Positions 1 to 8,754 of a stretch of DNA of 64,000 nt are shown one piece after another. How positions within the stretch are numbered: position 1 is the first letter of the stretch; the number at the start of each line of letters is the position of its first letter. Position numbers and translations under genes: made by a program. This DNA is from UBA987 sp002292105 (GTDB lineage: Bacteria; Bacteroidota; Bacteroidia; NS11-12g; UBA9320), in contig OX044357.1 of assembly GCA_943846675.1 (NCBI GenBank), positions 372,001 through 436,000 on the forward strand, in the 5' to 3' direction. The notes under the pieces are model-generated. The model was given only the letters and a program-made list of their open reading frames with translations. It did no database searches and was not told the DNA's origin.

Positions 1-238
1 TGGCATAGACATCCACGCTACGGCAGGAAAAGGCGATGTCGGATTTTGCAACACATGGACCTTAGAAATATCTTCTGCGCAACCCGTCAGAATCTACAAA
101 GGCATGCCTATTGGACAATTGATCTACTTTGTGTGCGAAGGTGAAATCAAAACCATGTACAACACAAAGAAGAATGCGAAGTACAATACGCGCACAATCA
201 AGCCTGTTGAAAGCATGATGTGGAAGAATCAGTTTTAG
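1..238 (+). CDS. dcd: dCTP deaminase, C-terminal part (5' end outside window)
   Basis: The frame is open from base 2 to a TAG stop at 236-238 and gives about 78 residues. It contains the motifs HATAGKGDVGFCNTWTLEIS, GMPIGQLIYF and YNTKKNAKYN, which are characteristic of the C-terminal half of dCTP deaminase. The enzyme makes dUTP from dCTP for dTTP synthesis in the cytoplasm. Only the end is present because the gene starts before the window. The remaining residues look intact, and the gene ends 255 bases before the first insertion sequence, so the nearby rearrangement has not touched its 3' end. Confidence 0.9.
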   Translation, partial: GIDIHATAGKGDVGFCNTWTLEISSAQPVRIYKGMPIGQLIYFVCEGEIKTMYNTKKNAKYNTRTIKPVESMMWKNQF

Positions 239-260
239 TCTAACTATTTGATAGGGTTAA

Positions 261-493
261 TCAAGCTCTGTTGACGTAATACATATCAACTTCACCCTTC
301 CCTTTTGCCGCTACCTTACTGCGATGCTCAAAAGAAAAAATGGCTTCGTTCTTAATCACATCGTATGTTTTTTGTGAAATGTTAACCCGTCCTACGGTGC
401 CGTGACTTTCCATTCTGGAAGCAATATTTACAGCGTCACCCCAAATGTCGTACTGAAACTTTTTCTTACCTACAATACCAGCCACAACCGACC
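261..493 (-). pseudogene. Class III adenylate/guanylate cyclase, C-terminal remnant cut by an IS
   Basis: The minus-strand frame carries VVAGIVGKKKFQYDIWGD, AVNIASRMES and a following NISQKTYDVI segment, the end of a class III nucleotide cyclase catalytic domain. These cyclases make cAMP or cGMP from ATP or GTP. About 75 residues are left. The homology starts immediately at the IS-A boundary (position 493/494), where a partial codon compatible with Gly precedes SVVAG. An apparent ATG start in this frame lies inside IS sequence and is not genuine. The N-terminal part of the gene is not found on the far side of the IS cluster, so the insertion was accompanied by deletion or other rearrangement. 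Confidence 0.8.
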
Positions 494-629
494 TGTTCGA
501 CGTCAGCAAAAAGTGAACTTATAGGGGTTATGATTTAAGAGAGGGTTATTTAATATATTTATAACCTTTTAAATCAACCTTAATGGTAAACAAGAAAAGT
601 ACAAGTTCACTAATCAGTGACTTAAAAAG
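494..629. repeat. 136-bp direct repeat, copy 1 (IS-A left end)
   Basis: Bases 494-629 recur exactly at 997-1132, an offset of 503. The repeat covers the IS-A left terminus, the leader and the first 16 codons of orfA. Confidence 0.95.
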
Positions 630-933
630 AAAGACAAGAAAAGCGTATTCATCAGAAGAAAAGATTCGAATCATCATTGAAGGTATGCGTGGCGAGATCA
701 CCATCGCAGAATTATGTAGAAAAGAAGGAATCAGTCAAGGCAATTATTACAAGTGGGCTAAAGACTTTATGGAAGCAGGCAAACGTCGTCTAACGGGCGA
801 CACAATGCGTGAGGCTAACACTACAGAGGTGCAGGAGCTCAAAGGGGAAAATAGTTCTTTGAAGGAGTTGGTAGCAGAGCTTTCCTTAGAGGTGAGAACC
901 TTGAAAAAAAATACAAATGGAGAAGACTTGTAA
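583..933 (+). CDS. IS3-family transposase OrfA (helix-turn-helix subunit)
   Basis: The 116-residue product carries the pattern SSEEKIRIIIEGMRGE followed by LCRKEGISQGNYYKW and a leucine-rich coiled-coil tail (ELKGENSSLKELVAELSLEV). This is the typical OrfA of IS3-type elements: an HTH that binds the IS ends, then a leucine zipper for multimerisation. It is clearly related to the OrfA at 2170-2532 but far from identical, so IS-A and IS-B are different elements. The partner catalytic OrfB is absent, so the element cannot move by itself unless an intact copy exists elsewhere in the genome. Confidence 0.85.
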   Translation: MVNKKSTSSLISDLKRKTRKAYSSEEKIRIIIEGMRGEITIAELCRKEGISQGNYYKWAKDFMEAGKRRLTGDTMREANTTEVQELKGENSSLKELVAELSLEVRTLKKNTNGEDL

Positions 934-996
934 GAAAGCGATATATGCATTACATGTACGTCTTCAGCGAAAGTTGAACTTTTTGAGTGAAAAACT

Positions 997-1132
997 TGTT
1001 CGACGTCAGCAAAAAGTGAACTTATAGGGGTTATGATTTAAGAGAGGGTTATTTAATATATTTATAACCTTTTAAATCAACCTTAATGGTAAACAAGAAA
1101 AGTACAAGTTCACTAATCAGTGACTTAAAAAG
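997..1132 (+). mobile_element. Second IS-A left end, abutting the first head-to-tail and truncated by IS-B
   Basis: This is an exact copy of 494-629. It begins directly where the first IS-A unit ends, with no spacer, as expected for a head-to-tail tandem IS. It stops after the first 16 codons of a second orfA, at position 1132, where IS-B begins. The remainder of this copy does not reappear after IS-B, so it has been deleted or the junction arose by recombination. Confidence 0.85.
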
Positions 1133-1177
1133 TGTAAGTCGTCAAACTAATGTTTACCAGAGATAGTCAAAATTAAG

Positions 1178-2155
1178 TCATAAATTTAATCTTTGCAACA
1201 GGTGTTGCTTTCTTCTTTTTTTCATTGTTTTTAGTTTAATTAAATGTCTTTGATCTAATATCTCTTGGCTGCGTCCAAAGTACACGTCTGCTGGTGTTAG
1301 GTTTTGCAGTGATTCATGATACCGTTCATTGTTGTAATACTCAACAAACTCTTCAAGTCTGTTTGTCAAATCACCAGGTAAATAATAATTTTCAAGTTTC
1401 ACCACATTTTTCATTGACCTGTGCCAACGTTCTATCTTCCCCTGAGTCTGCGGATGCATTGGTCTTCCGCGAACATGACTCATTCCTTTGTCTTGAATAT
1501 ATTTAGCAAGTTCTGAACTGATGTAGCAAGAACCGTTATCACTCAGCAGTCTCGGACTATTGTTCTTGTCTAGGCCAGCTTTTTCTAAAGCACTGTCAAG
1601 TGATCTGGTCACATCATCTGTCTTCATATTAGAACATAACTCCCAGTGTACAATATATCGGCTATAATCGTCTAAAATGGTGGATAGGTAATACCAACCC
1701 CATCCAACTATTTTAAAGTATGTAAAATCAGTTTGCCACATTTGGTTTACATGAGTAGTTTTATCCTTGAACTCATCCGCAGCTCTCATTACAATATATG
1801 CTGGAGAAGTGATAAGCCCTCTTGATTTAAGGATCCGATACACACTGCTCTCAGAGATAAAGTATTGCTTTTGGTCAATCATTCTGTGGGCAAGTTCCCT
1901 TGGAGATAGTTCTGGAACCTCTAAAGCAAGCTCAACCACTTCATTTCGAACTTGGTCAGGTATTCGGTTCCACTGACTATTGGCGTTACGTTTTTTAGGA
2001 GCAAGACCATCATAGCCATGCTTGGTGTATTTTCCATACCAGTTATAAAACGTCCTCTTTGGTATGTCAAGCTCACCAAGTGTTCTGTTCACACCAAGTT
2101 CTGAGTCTTCAACCAATCGGATGATCTCGTATTTTTCGTTTTGAGTAAAGCGCAT
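1178..2155 (-). CDS. IS3-family transposase OrfB (DDE integrase domain)
   Basis: The 325-residue protein starts with an HTH region (KRTFYNWYGKY) and continues into an rve-type integrase core. The three acidic catalytic residues are visible in WQTDFTYF (D), LLSDNGSCY (D) and GKIERWHRS (E), with the expected spacing and the K/R after the Glu. It has its own ATG 14 bases after the stop of orfA, instead of the usual overlapping -1 frameshift arrangement of IS3 elements, so it may be translated as a separate polypeptide. It catalyses strand transfer during transposition. Confidence 0.92.
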   Translation of the reverse strand: MRFTQNEKYEIIRLVEDSELGVNRTLGELDIPKRTFYNWYGKYTKHGYDGLAPKKRNANSQWNRIPDQVRNEVVELALEVPELSPRELAHRMIDQKQYFISESSVYRILKSRGLITSPAYIVMRAADEFKDKTTHVNQMWQTDFTYFKIVGWGWYYLSTILDDYSRYIVHWELCSNMKTDDVTRSLDSALEKAGLDKNNSPRLLSDNGSCYISSELAKYIQDKGMSHVRGRPMHPQTQGKIERWHRSMKNVVKLENYYLPGDLTNRLEEFVEYYNNERYHESLQNLTPADVYFGRSQEILDQRHLIKLKTMKKRRKQHLLQRLNL

Positions 2156-2169
2156 ATACTTTTTGAACT

Positions 2170-2532
2170 TTATTCTAGACCACGCAAGCTTTTTTTGAGT
2201 ACTCTGATTTCAAGAGCTTGCTCTGCTACAACGAGTTTAAGGTTCTGTGATTCATCCTTGAGGTCTTTAACTTCTCCGGTATTGGCATTACGCTCTGTGT
2301 CTCCATTTAAACGCTTTTTACCCGCTTCAATAAAGTCCTTGCTCCAACGATAATAAAGTGCTGGTGCTATGCCTTCTTTACGACAGATTTCTGAAATAGA
2401 TTCTTCTCCTTTTAATCCTTCAAGGACGATTCTGATTTTTTCTTCAGAGTTGAACTTTCTTCTGGTTTGTCTTCTGATGTCTTTTACAACTGATTCGGCT
2501 GTTCTTTTTCTTGGTCTTCCTACTTTTCCCAT
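2170..2532 (-). CDS. IS3-family transposase OrfA of IS-B
   Basis: The 120-residue protein shows the HTH region FNSEEKIRIVLEGLKGEESI followed by CRKEGIAPALYYRWSKDF, then a coiled-coil segment (KDLKDESQNLKLVVAEQALEI). It is the DNA-binding partner of the OrfB just downstream. Residue patterns resemble the OrfA in IS-A throughout, which suggests that the two elements belong to the same IS subgroup. Confidence 0.88.
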   Translation of the reverse strand: MGKVGRPRKRTAESVVKDIRRQTRRKFNSEEKIRIVLEGLKGEESISEICRKEGIAPALYYRWSKDFIEAGKKRLNGDTERNANTGEVKDLKDESQNLKLVVAEQALEIRVLKKSLRGLE

Positions 2533-2655
2533 TATTATTTACTTTTTAAGATTTGATAAAGCCTTGAAAGACGTCTTTCAAGATAATAAACTGTTACTTA
2601 ACTTTATCTCTTAAGTGGTAAACATTAGGCTGACATTTTACATTTAAAAAGGATA

Positions 2656-2693
2656 AAAAGAAAAGGGCCGGAATTTTCCGGCCCTTTTCTTTT
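2656..2693 (-). terminator. Intrinsic terminator of the susC-susD operon
   Basis: A perfect 16-bp stem (AAAAGAAAAGGGCCGG with its exact complement) encloses the 6-base loop AATTTT. On the minus strand it is followed by a T-rich run. It lies 17 bases past the stop of the PKD lipoprotein gene and only 13 bases from the IS-B end. Confidence 0.92.
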
Positions 2694-2709
2694 AAAATTA
2701 GGAAACACG

Positions 2710-4107
2710 TTACTTGCTGAAATACATATTGTCGATATAGACAACAGAGGTACCTGAAGGTGCAGAAACAAAAATATACTGTGCCAAATTTTTGGTACTC
2801 GCAAGGTTAGCAAAGTCTGACAAAGGGATTTTGTAATTGACCCAAGTCTCCGAGGTAGGTGTGGTCAAAATAATCTCGTGCTCGGTGTCGTCACCACCTG
2901 CAAAAGTGTTATCCGCCCCGAAATCAACAATTTTAAATTTCATCTCTGTTGAATTAGGTGTCCAGACATCGAAGTTGATGTACGCCATTCCAGAAGCATT
3001 TATGGTATTGGCCCCAACGCTTTCGATACCAACAAAATTAAGATCAGTGTACTTCTTTATTTTGTTACCACTGATGTCAATCTCCTTTAATGTAGCGGCC
3101 GACCAATCTGTTCTCCATGTGTCCACAGTAACGTCGGTATAAACATCGCAGAACATCGAAATGACATCCGAAGATGGAGCGGTAGGATTAGCTGCTGCGC
3201 TGGTAGGTTCATTAAGACCCCCACCACCATTGTCTACAGGGAAGTCATCAGGCACTAATCGAATGTACCAAGCCAACGCTGCGTCAGAGGCATCTTCGTA
3301 CCGAAGAAAAAGTTCGTTTTCGGTGAGGCGAACTACCTTATATTCACGAACTCCGGTATAGAAGCCGATAAATGCTTTACCCGAAACCTTAAGGGTTGTG
3401 TCTGAGCCTTCCGTTAGCGTCCAGGTTTCGTTTAACTGATCCGTAAAAGGAGCCGAGTAATCGTCTGCATTTGGATAGGAATTTGGGAATTCGTCTTTTT
3501 CTGCATCGTTAATAAACACAAGACCATTAGTAATGTGGTCGAATCCAAATCCTGAAATCTTAAATACGTATTCGTCATTATAAAGACCACTACCAGATTT
3601 TGCTAGCCTTGGGGCTTGCCAATGTTCAGGCCAGTCGCCGGCACTTCCATTCGGATTTGGTCCTACACCGAAGTGTACAGCTCTGGTTGAATCTACGACC
3701 CACTTCTTGAAGCCCTTGCCATTAACGCCACCGGTGAGCAACACGTAAAGAGGGTTATTTAGCAGTGTTTGATCATCCTTGTCAATAACAATGTCCTGAC
3801 TTGAACTGCTACTACCACCTGAATTGAACACCGTTAATGTTACTGTATATGTTCCCTTGAGTGGATAACTGCTGGTAACATTTGTACCTTCACCTTTTTC
3901 GCCATTACCAAAATCCCATTTGGCGGTTAGCGCATCGTTACTTGCGGTGAATTCAATGATGTTAGCATTAGCACTGCTGGGGACATAAGTAAATGCGGCA
4001 TCTTCAACAGATGGGGGATTCCCCAATGTTGGTTTTTCATCTTCCTTACAACTCTGAGTGAGCAAAAGGAGACTTACTGTAATCAGTGAAATAAATTGAG
4101 TTTTCAT
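2710..4107 (-). CDS. PKD-domain surface lipoprotein of a Sus-type operon
   Basis: The 465-residue protein has a lipoprotein signal with lipobox TQSC (Cys20). It is followed by KEDEK, which resembles the acidic surface-export signal of Bacteroidota lipoproteins. A PKD domain occupies about residues 38-108 (WDFGNGEKGEGT, GTYTVTLTVFNSGG). The C-terminal third looks like a carbohydrate-binding-type beta sandwich ending in YIDNMYFSK. It is the third gene after susC and susD, the SusE/F position, so it probably binds glycan on the cell surface. PKD lipoproteins in this position occur in beta-glucan (laminarin) loci of marine flavobacteria, but the substrate here is an inference. Confidence 0.78.
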   Translation of the reverse strand: MKTQFISLITVSLLLLTQSCKEDEKPTLGNPPSVEDAAFTYVPSSANANIIEFTASNDALTAKWDFGNGEKGEGTNVTSSYPLKGTYTVTLTVFNSGGSSSSSQDIVIDKDDQTLLNNPLYVLLTGGVNGKGFKKWVVDSTRAVHFGVGPNPNGSAGDWPEHWQAPRLAKSGSGLYNDEYVFKISGFGFDHITNGLVFINDAEKDEFPNSYPNADDYSAPFTDQLNETWTLTEGSDTTLKVSGKAFIGFYTGVREYKVVRLTENELFLRYEDASDAALAWYIRLVPDDFPVDNGGGGLNEPTSAAANPTAPSSDVISMFCDVYTDVTVDTWRTDWSAATLKEIDISGNKIKKYTDLNFVGIESVGANTINASGMAYINFDVWTPNSTEMKFKIVDFGADNTFAGGDDTEHEIILTTPTSETWVNYKIPLSDFANLASTKNLAQYIFVSAPSGTSVVYIDNMYFSK

Positions 4108-4126
4108 TTTATGTGAATTTTATGTT

Positions 4127-5605
4127 TTAATAATTGGGGTTTTGTGCCCAAGAGCCACCAGCAAGATCAATTTCAACTTGTGGAATGGGAAATAATTCGT
4201 GTTTTCCTGGAATAAAACCAATAATAAAGTCCTTCGCTTGACCGGTTCGAACCAAATCAAAGAACCTATGTCCTTCGCATGAAAGTTCAAGTCGTCTTTC
4301 TTTCCAGATATCGAGAATTAATTGTTGTCCACTGCTGTTGAGGTCAGGTTGCTGAACCCTTGTGCGGACAAGGTTCAAATACGTCCTTGCTTTATCTTCA
4401 TTTACGGAAGTAGATCGTGCGTGTGCTTCAGCAGCCATAAGTAATACGTCAGCAAAACGAATAACGCGATAATTCACAGGACTTGTAAGGTCGTCATCTG
4501 GCAATCCAATCTCCCCTTGCCTTTTGATGTACTTGTTGTTGTAATAACCGGTATGACCACCTCCACCTTTGGCGTATGTAATGTCGTCTGGGTTCGCCTG
4601 AGCGGCAATGAACGAATCGAGGCATAGAACGGTGGCGTCCCTCCTAATATCAGCAGGATCGAAGGCATCATATAATTCTTTAGTTGGCAAATTGTAGCTG
4701 TTCCCATTACCATAAACGGGCCCTTTATACTGTCTTATACCCTGAAATCCTGGGGCGGCATTTCCTTCCAAACAGATTAAACATTCATAACTTCCACCCT
4801 CTGCACCGGAGTATTCAATGTCAAATACAGTTTCAAGGTTGTTTTCGTTCTCCAAAAAGAAAAGCGTTGAATAATCATTAAATAGTCCGTAAGGTCCTTC
4901 TTGTATGACACGTTCGAATGCTTCTGTTGCTTTGCTGAATTTATCCTGATATAAATACACTTTTCCCAGTAAAGCTAGGCTAGCCCCTTTGGTTACCCGT
5001 CCTTTATCGGAAGATGTCCAATCGAGAAATTGAGAAGCAAAGATTAAATCATTTTCAATTGCCTCATATACTTCACTTTTGGGCGCTCTAGTTTGTTGGA
5101 TTACCTCCTCACTTCCTAAAGTCTTATCTATGACTAATGGAACATCTCCGAAGTATTTTACCAGTTCAAAATAATAGTATGCTCTTAAAAATCTGGCTTC
5201 AGCCAACACACGGTCTTTGCCTACAAAGTCAATATTATCCTTATTGTCCATAATGAAATTCACCCGCGTAATACCTGCGTAATTCCAACGAAATATATTT
5301 CTTAGTTCATTATTTACGGCATTGTGTTGCATGTTGTCTATTTGATGCAAACCTTCTGTATCCGTAACGCTTTCCCCCCCGGCTATTGTGTTGTCTGAAG
5401 CGATTTCGCCTACCCATTGTGTAAGAAAGGAAGACTGCAGCAGGTCGTAAGCACCAATGAGTCCGCGTTCATAATCCACAGGAGTTAGAAAGAAATTTTC
5501 GGCATCTTGCGTAAACTGAGGTTTGATGTCTAGGAATTTATCACACCCATAAAACAATAGCAATGTCGCTATGCAAATCGTACTTTTTATGCTTCTTTTT
5601 TTCAT
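4127..5605 (-). CDS. susD: SusD/RagB-family glycan-binding lipoprotein
   Basis: The 492-residue protein has a lipoprotein signal with Cys21 (LLLFYGC), then DKFLDIKPQ, the usual SusD start. The helical TPR-like core is recognisable (ARFLRAYYYFELVKYFGDVPLV, here split as ARFLRAYYYFELVKYF and GDVPLV), as is the C-terminal block (IWKERRLELSCEGHRFFDLVR, with RRLELSCEGHRFFDL the family signature). SusD proteins cap the SusC transporter and hand over oligosaccharides at the outer membrane. The gene starts 1 base after the susC stop, so the two are co-transcribed and probably translationally coupled. Confidence 0.94.
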   Translation of the reverse strand: MKKRSIKSTICIATLLLFYGCDKFLDIKPQFTQDAENFFLTPVDYERGLIGAYDLLQSSFLTQWVGEIASDNTIAGGESVTDTEGLHQIDNMQHNAVNNELRNIFRWNYAGITRVNFIMDNKDNIDFVGKDRVLAEARFLRAYYYFELVKYFGDVPLVIDKTLGSEEVIQQTRAPKSEVYEAIENDLIFASQFLDWTSSDKGRVTKGASLALLGKVYLYQDKFSKATEAFERVIQEGPYGLFNDYSTLFFLENENNLETVFDIEYSGAEGGSYECLICLEGNAAPGFQGIRQYKGPVYGNGNSYNLPTKELYDAFDPADIRRDATVLCLDSFIAAQANPDDITYAKGGGGHTGYYNNKYIKRQGEIGLPDDDLTSPVNYRVIRFADVLLMAAEAHARSTSVNEDKARTYLNLVRTRVQQPDLNSSGQQLILDIWKERRLELSCEGHRFFDLVRTGQAKDFIIGFIPGKHELFPIPQVEIDLAGGSWAQNPNY

Positions 5606-5606
5606 A

Positions 5607-8600
5607 TCAAAACTTAATTGAGATGCCCATCATGGTTGTTCTTGCCTGAGGATAAAATCCATAATCAATCCCTGCTGAAAGTGTTTCTCCAGCGGATCCG
5701 ATATCGGGGTCATATCCAAGATAGTTGGTGATAGTGAATAAGTTGTTGGCTGAAATGTAAATACGGGCGGACGACAGCTTTAACTTTTTAAGTTTTTTTC
5801 CATTGAAGGTATACCCCAATTGAACATTTTTAAACCTAACGAAAGAACCGTCTTCGACATAATAATCTGAAAAAACAGTGTTCTGAGTAAGATCTGTGGT
5901 AAGCCGATGATTCTCGTTCGTACTCCCGGGACCGGTCCAACGATTTATGGCATAAGACAGTTGATTGGCATAGGGTTGTTGGCGCTCATAGTTTCGTATA
6001 ATTTCCTGACCAAAGGCACCAAATACAGTAGTAGATAAATCGAATCCTTCGTAGGCGAGACTTAAATTCAATCCAAGAGTAAGTGAAGGTATGGGAGAAC
6101 CTAATTCAATCTTATCAGAATCATCACTGAAGTTGATTATACCATCACCGTTTTGATCGACGTAACGAAGATCCCCGGGCTTAGCACCATGCTGCTGGAC
6201 AGAGGCATTATCTATTTCCGCCTGGGTTTGAAAAATACCATCGGTTTGGTATCCAATGAAATAACCAATTGGAAAACCTTCTTGAAAACGGGTGGCAATA
6301 TTTCCTCCTACTCCAAATGCAGCTCCGGGAAGGAAGGCCACCCCGTCTGGAGTTTTTTTCACTTCGTTTCTTAGGAATGTGGCATTGGTATTCACATTTA
6401 ATTTTAGTTTTTGAAAAAATGTTTTTTTATAGCCCAGTTCGATTTCCAGACCATTATTAACGGCATCGCCTGCATTGATGATGGGGGCGAAACTTCCTGC
6501 ACCGGCAGTACCCAGCACTGCAGAAACATCCGGTTGAAACAACAAGTCCTTGGTCTTCTTTACAAAGTAGTTCATGGTTAGGCTGAAACTTTTTAGAAGC
6601 CTAAAATCGGTTCCGATGTTAAGCTGTCTTGTGGTTTCCCATTTAAGGTCGGGATTGGAAGCTCTACCAACTGCTACACCTGACGTGATGATATCGTTAA
6701 AAACGTATACGCCTTCTCCATTCAGCAAGCCTCGATAGGCAAAGTTCTCAATTTGATCGTTTCCACTAATCCCATAGCTGACTCTAAACTTGCAGAACTC
6801 CATCCAGCCTACCTTGTATTTGTCTTCTTCCGAGATTACCCATGCACCCGAAACTGTTGGGAAAATTCCATAGCGATTATTCGGCCCAAATTTACTAGAG
6901 CCATCTCTACGTAAAATGCCCGAGAGCGTATACTTACTCCCATAACGATATTCGCCACGAAAAAATGTTGAGAGCAATCTTTCACGGAATTGGAAAGAAC
7001 TGACATTGTTGAGGTAACCACCTGGTGCAAGATTTGCCGATATGTCAGCAAAATCAATAGAATTGTTTGGAATGTTGTAAGCGGTTCCCTGCAATTGGCT
7101 TCCATTTCGACTGAAAAGCGAAACACCTAAGGTTGATTTTAAGATATGTACGTTATTGAATGTTTTCTTATGGTTCAGAAAACTTTCAAAGTTGATATCT
7201 GAGTACGTTGATCTAGCTTCGGAAATACTTGCCCCACGATCGATGAGCGTTTTAGGTGCAATTTCAACCTGCGATGGCTCTAGGTCGGCGTTGATAGCAG
7301 TATTTTTAGCCTTTCCCGGTCCAAACCATACTAGGGGCGAGAAAATTTTGCTGTCTACCAAAGCTATATTATAATTTAAACGATTGGTAAATTTGAGATT
7401 GGAAGATATCTTATACACCAATTCTTCCTTACCTACGAATTTATTGACCCTATCAGAATGAAACGTATTTTCAATTTGCGCTAAGGGATTGACAATGTCA
7501 CTAACTTCTTCAAGATAGGAGTAATTCCCGTTTTCGTCTCGAACGGGGTCTGTTGGGAAGGCATTGACAGTATTATACAGCACGGAGCCAATACGATTTT
7601 CCTCTAAAGTGTTGCGATCTTCGTTAGTATACAGAAATACGCTGTTAAAGCGAAGTTTGTCAGTGATGTCTGTACTCAAATTTACACGACCATTTAAACG
7701 GGTGAAGTTGGATTTTTCTCCCCCTATAATTCCGTCCTGGTAGAAATAACTTCCGCCAATCGAATAGGTTGTTTTTTCTGAACCACCTGTCGCCGTCAGA
7801 TTGTAATTCATGATTCTAGCTGTCTGGAAAACTGAATTCTGCCAATCGGTTCCGGTTCCCAAATTCGTATTAGGAAAGGGCAAATCATCTCCACCGCTGG
7901 CAAACATTTCGTTTTTAAGTACGGCGTATTCTGATGCATTGAGTAAGTCTAGTTTTTTGGCTGTCTCCTGAATTCCCCTATATCCAGTAAATTCAAATTG
8001 GGCTTTGCTGTTCTTTCGGCCTTTTTTGGTTTCAATAAGAATCACACCGTTGGCCGCTCGAACACCATAAATACCTGCAGTAGCATCTTTTAATACGTTT
8101 ATGGATTCAATGTCGTTTGGATTCAATGCATTCAACCCTTCCGAATCATATATTACCCCATCCACAATAATCAAAGGGTCGTTGTCGCCAAAGGTTGAAA
8201 GACCTCGAATCCGAATGCTCGAGTAGCCTCCTGGAGAACCTGAGTTGGTGTTTATGCTGACTCCGGAAACCTGACCCTGAAGGGCTTGGTCTACTCGTGG
8301 GATATTGAGTTTTTCGATGCTCTTGCCTTTTACACTCGTGCTTGCTCCTGTAAATTCTCTTTTTGTCGAAGAACCGTAGCCTACAACAATGGTTGCCCCA
8401 AGCATTTCTGGGTCTTCCTTCATTATTACGTTGACAACACTTCGATTGTTGACCTTAATTTCTTGAGTAATGTACCCGACATAAGAAAAGATAATTATGG
8501 AGGATTTAACATCCGAAACGGACAACGTATATCTCCCATTTCCGTCGGTCAGGTTTCCATTGGTTGTTCCTTTTTCAAGCGCAGTAACGGCTATTAGCGG

Positions 8601-8705
8601 ATTCCCCATTGTGTCTTTTACCGTTCCAATAACGACGTCAGATTGTCCAAACGAAACCAGGCAAACAATTGATAAATAGATAGTTACTAGTATTTTTCTA
8701 CTCAT
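5607..8705 (-). CDS. susC: SusC/RagA-family TonB-dependent outer-membrane transporter
   Basis: The 1032-residue protein has a signal peptide (about residues 1-20) and a carboxypeptidase-regulatory-like domain (about 25-100, with GTVKDTMGNPLIAV and FSYVGYITQEI). A plug domain follows (VVGYGSSTKREFTGA, RIRGLSTFGDNDPLIIVDGV), then a 22-strand-type barrel ending in an aromatic C-terminus (GISIKF). It imports SusD-bound oligosaccharides using TonB energy. It is the first gene of the operon and has a good promoter element just upstream. Length is normal for the family, with no disruption. Confidence 0.95.
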   Translation of the reverse strand: MSRKILVTIYLSIVCLVSFGQSDVVIGTVKDTMGNPLIAVTALEKGTTNGNLTDGNGRYTLSVSDVKSSIIIFSYVGYITQEIKVNNRSVVNVIMKEDPEMLGATIVVGYGSSTKREFTGASTSVKGKSIEKLNIPRVDQALQGQVSGVSINTNSGSPGGYSSIRIRGLSTFGDNDPLIIVDGVIYDSEGLNALNPNDIESINVLKDATAGIYGVRAANGVILIETKKGRKNSKAQFEFTGYRGIQETAKKLDLLNASEYAVLKNEMFASGGDDLPFPNTNLGTGTDWQNSVFQTARIMNYNLTATGGSEKTTYSIGGSYFYQDGIIGGEKSNFTRLNGRVNLSTDITDKLRFNSVFLYTNEDRNTLEENRIGSVLYNTVNAFPTDPVRDENGNYSYLEEVSDIVNPLAQIENTFHSDRVNKFVGKEELVYKISSNLKFTNRLNYNIALVDSKIFSPLVWFGPGKAKNTAINADLEPSQVEIAPKTLIDRGASISEARSTYSDINFESFLNHKKTFNNVHILKSTLGVSLFSRNGSQLQGTAYNIPNNSIDFADISANLAPGGYLNNVSSFQFRERLLSTFFRGEYRYGSKYTLSGILRRDGSSKFGPNNRYGIFPTVSGAWVISEEDKYKVGWMEFCKFRVSYGISGNDQIENFAYRGLLNGEGVYVFNDIITSGVAVGRASNPDLKWETTRQLNIGTDFRLLKSFSLTMNYFVKKTKDLLFQPDVSAVLGTAGAGSFAPIINAGDAVNNGLEIELGYKKTFFQKLKLNVNTNATFLRNEVKKTPDGVAFLPGAAFGVGGNIATRFQEGFPIGYFIGYQTDGIFQTQAEIDNASVQQHGAKPGDLRYVDQNGDGIINFSDDSDKIELGSPIPSLTLGLNLSLAYEGFDLSTTVFGAFGQEIIRNYERQQPYANQLSYAINRWTGPGSTNENHRLTTDLTQNTVFSDYYVEDGSFVRFKNVQLGYTFNGKKLKKLKLSSARIYISANNLFTITNYLGYDPDIGSAGETLSAGIDYGFYPQARTTMMGISIKF

Positions 8706-8725
8706 AACCTTACACTTTTGTTAAA

Positions 8726-8754
8726 CAAATATATGGATATAGTTAAGTTTACAA
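8726..8754 (-). promoter_or_regulatory. Bacteroidota-type promoter of susC
   Basis: On the minus strand TATATTTG (8726-8733) matches the -7 consensus TAnnTTTG, and TTG (8752-8754) lies 18 bases upstream as the -33 element. Transcription would start about 15-20 bases before the ATG, with AAGG as a weak Shine-Dalgarno. Confidence 0.6.

Larger units (their letters stand above)
494..996 (+). mobile_element. IS-A: IS3-type element with orfA but lacking orfB
   Basis: This 503-bp unit starts TGTTCGACGTCAGCAAAAAG and holds one intact small transposase gene (583-933). Only about 60 bases follow orfA, so the catalytic orfB is missing. The right edge is set by the point where the same left-end sequence starts again at 997. 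Reverse-complemented, the last bases of the unit share CAAAAAGT and AACTT with the left end, which may be an imperfect terminal inverted repeat. The unit therefore reads as an internally deleted, non-autonomous IS derivative. The right-end assignment is an inference. Confidence 0.65.
1133..2642 (-). mobile_element. IS-B: apparently complete IS3-family insertion sequence
   Basis: The element is about 1.51 kb and carries orfA and orfB on the minus strand. Its ends are imperfect inverted repeats of about 27 bp: the left end reads TGTAAGTCGTCAAACTAATG and then TTTACCA, and the reverse-complemented right end reads TGTAAAATGTCAGCCTAATG and then TTTACCA. The flanks share an 8-bp TTAAAAAG (1125-1132 and 2644-2651). 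This is longer than usual IS3 target duplications and offset by one base, so it may be chance or the microhomology used in a deletion. Both transposase genes are open, so the element could be active. Confidence 0.88.

Noticed and set aside
261..509. Cyclase fragment as a complete 82-residue gene with its own ATG
   Set aside because: The first codons come from IS sequence. The fragment lacks most of the catalytic domain and is better read as a truncated pseudogene.
970..996. Right terminal inverted repeat of IS-A
   Set aside because: Only the inner part (CAAAAAGT, AACTT) matches the left end and the outermost bases do not pair, so it is mentioned under IS-A but not listed as a firm feature.
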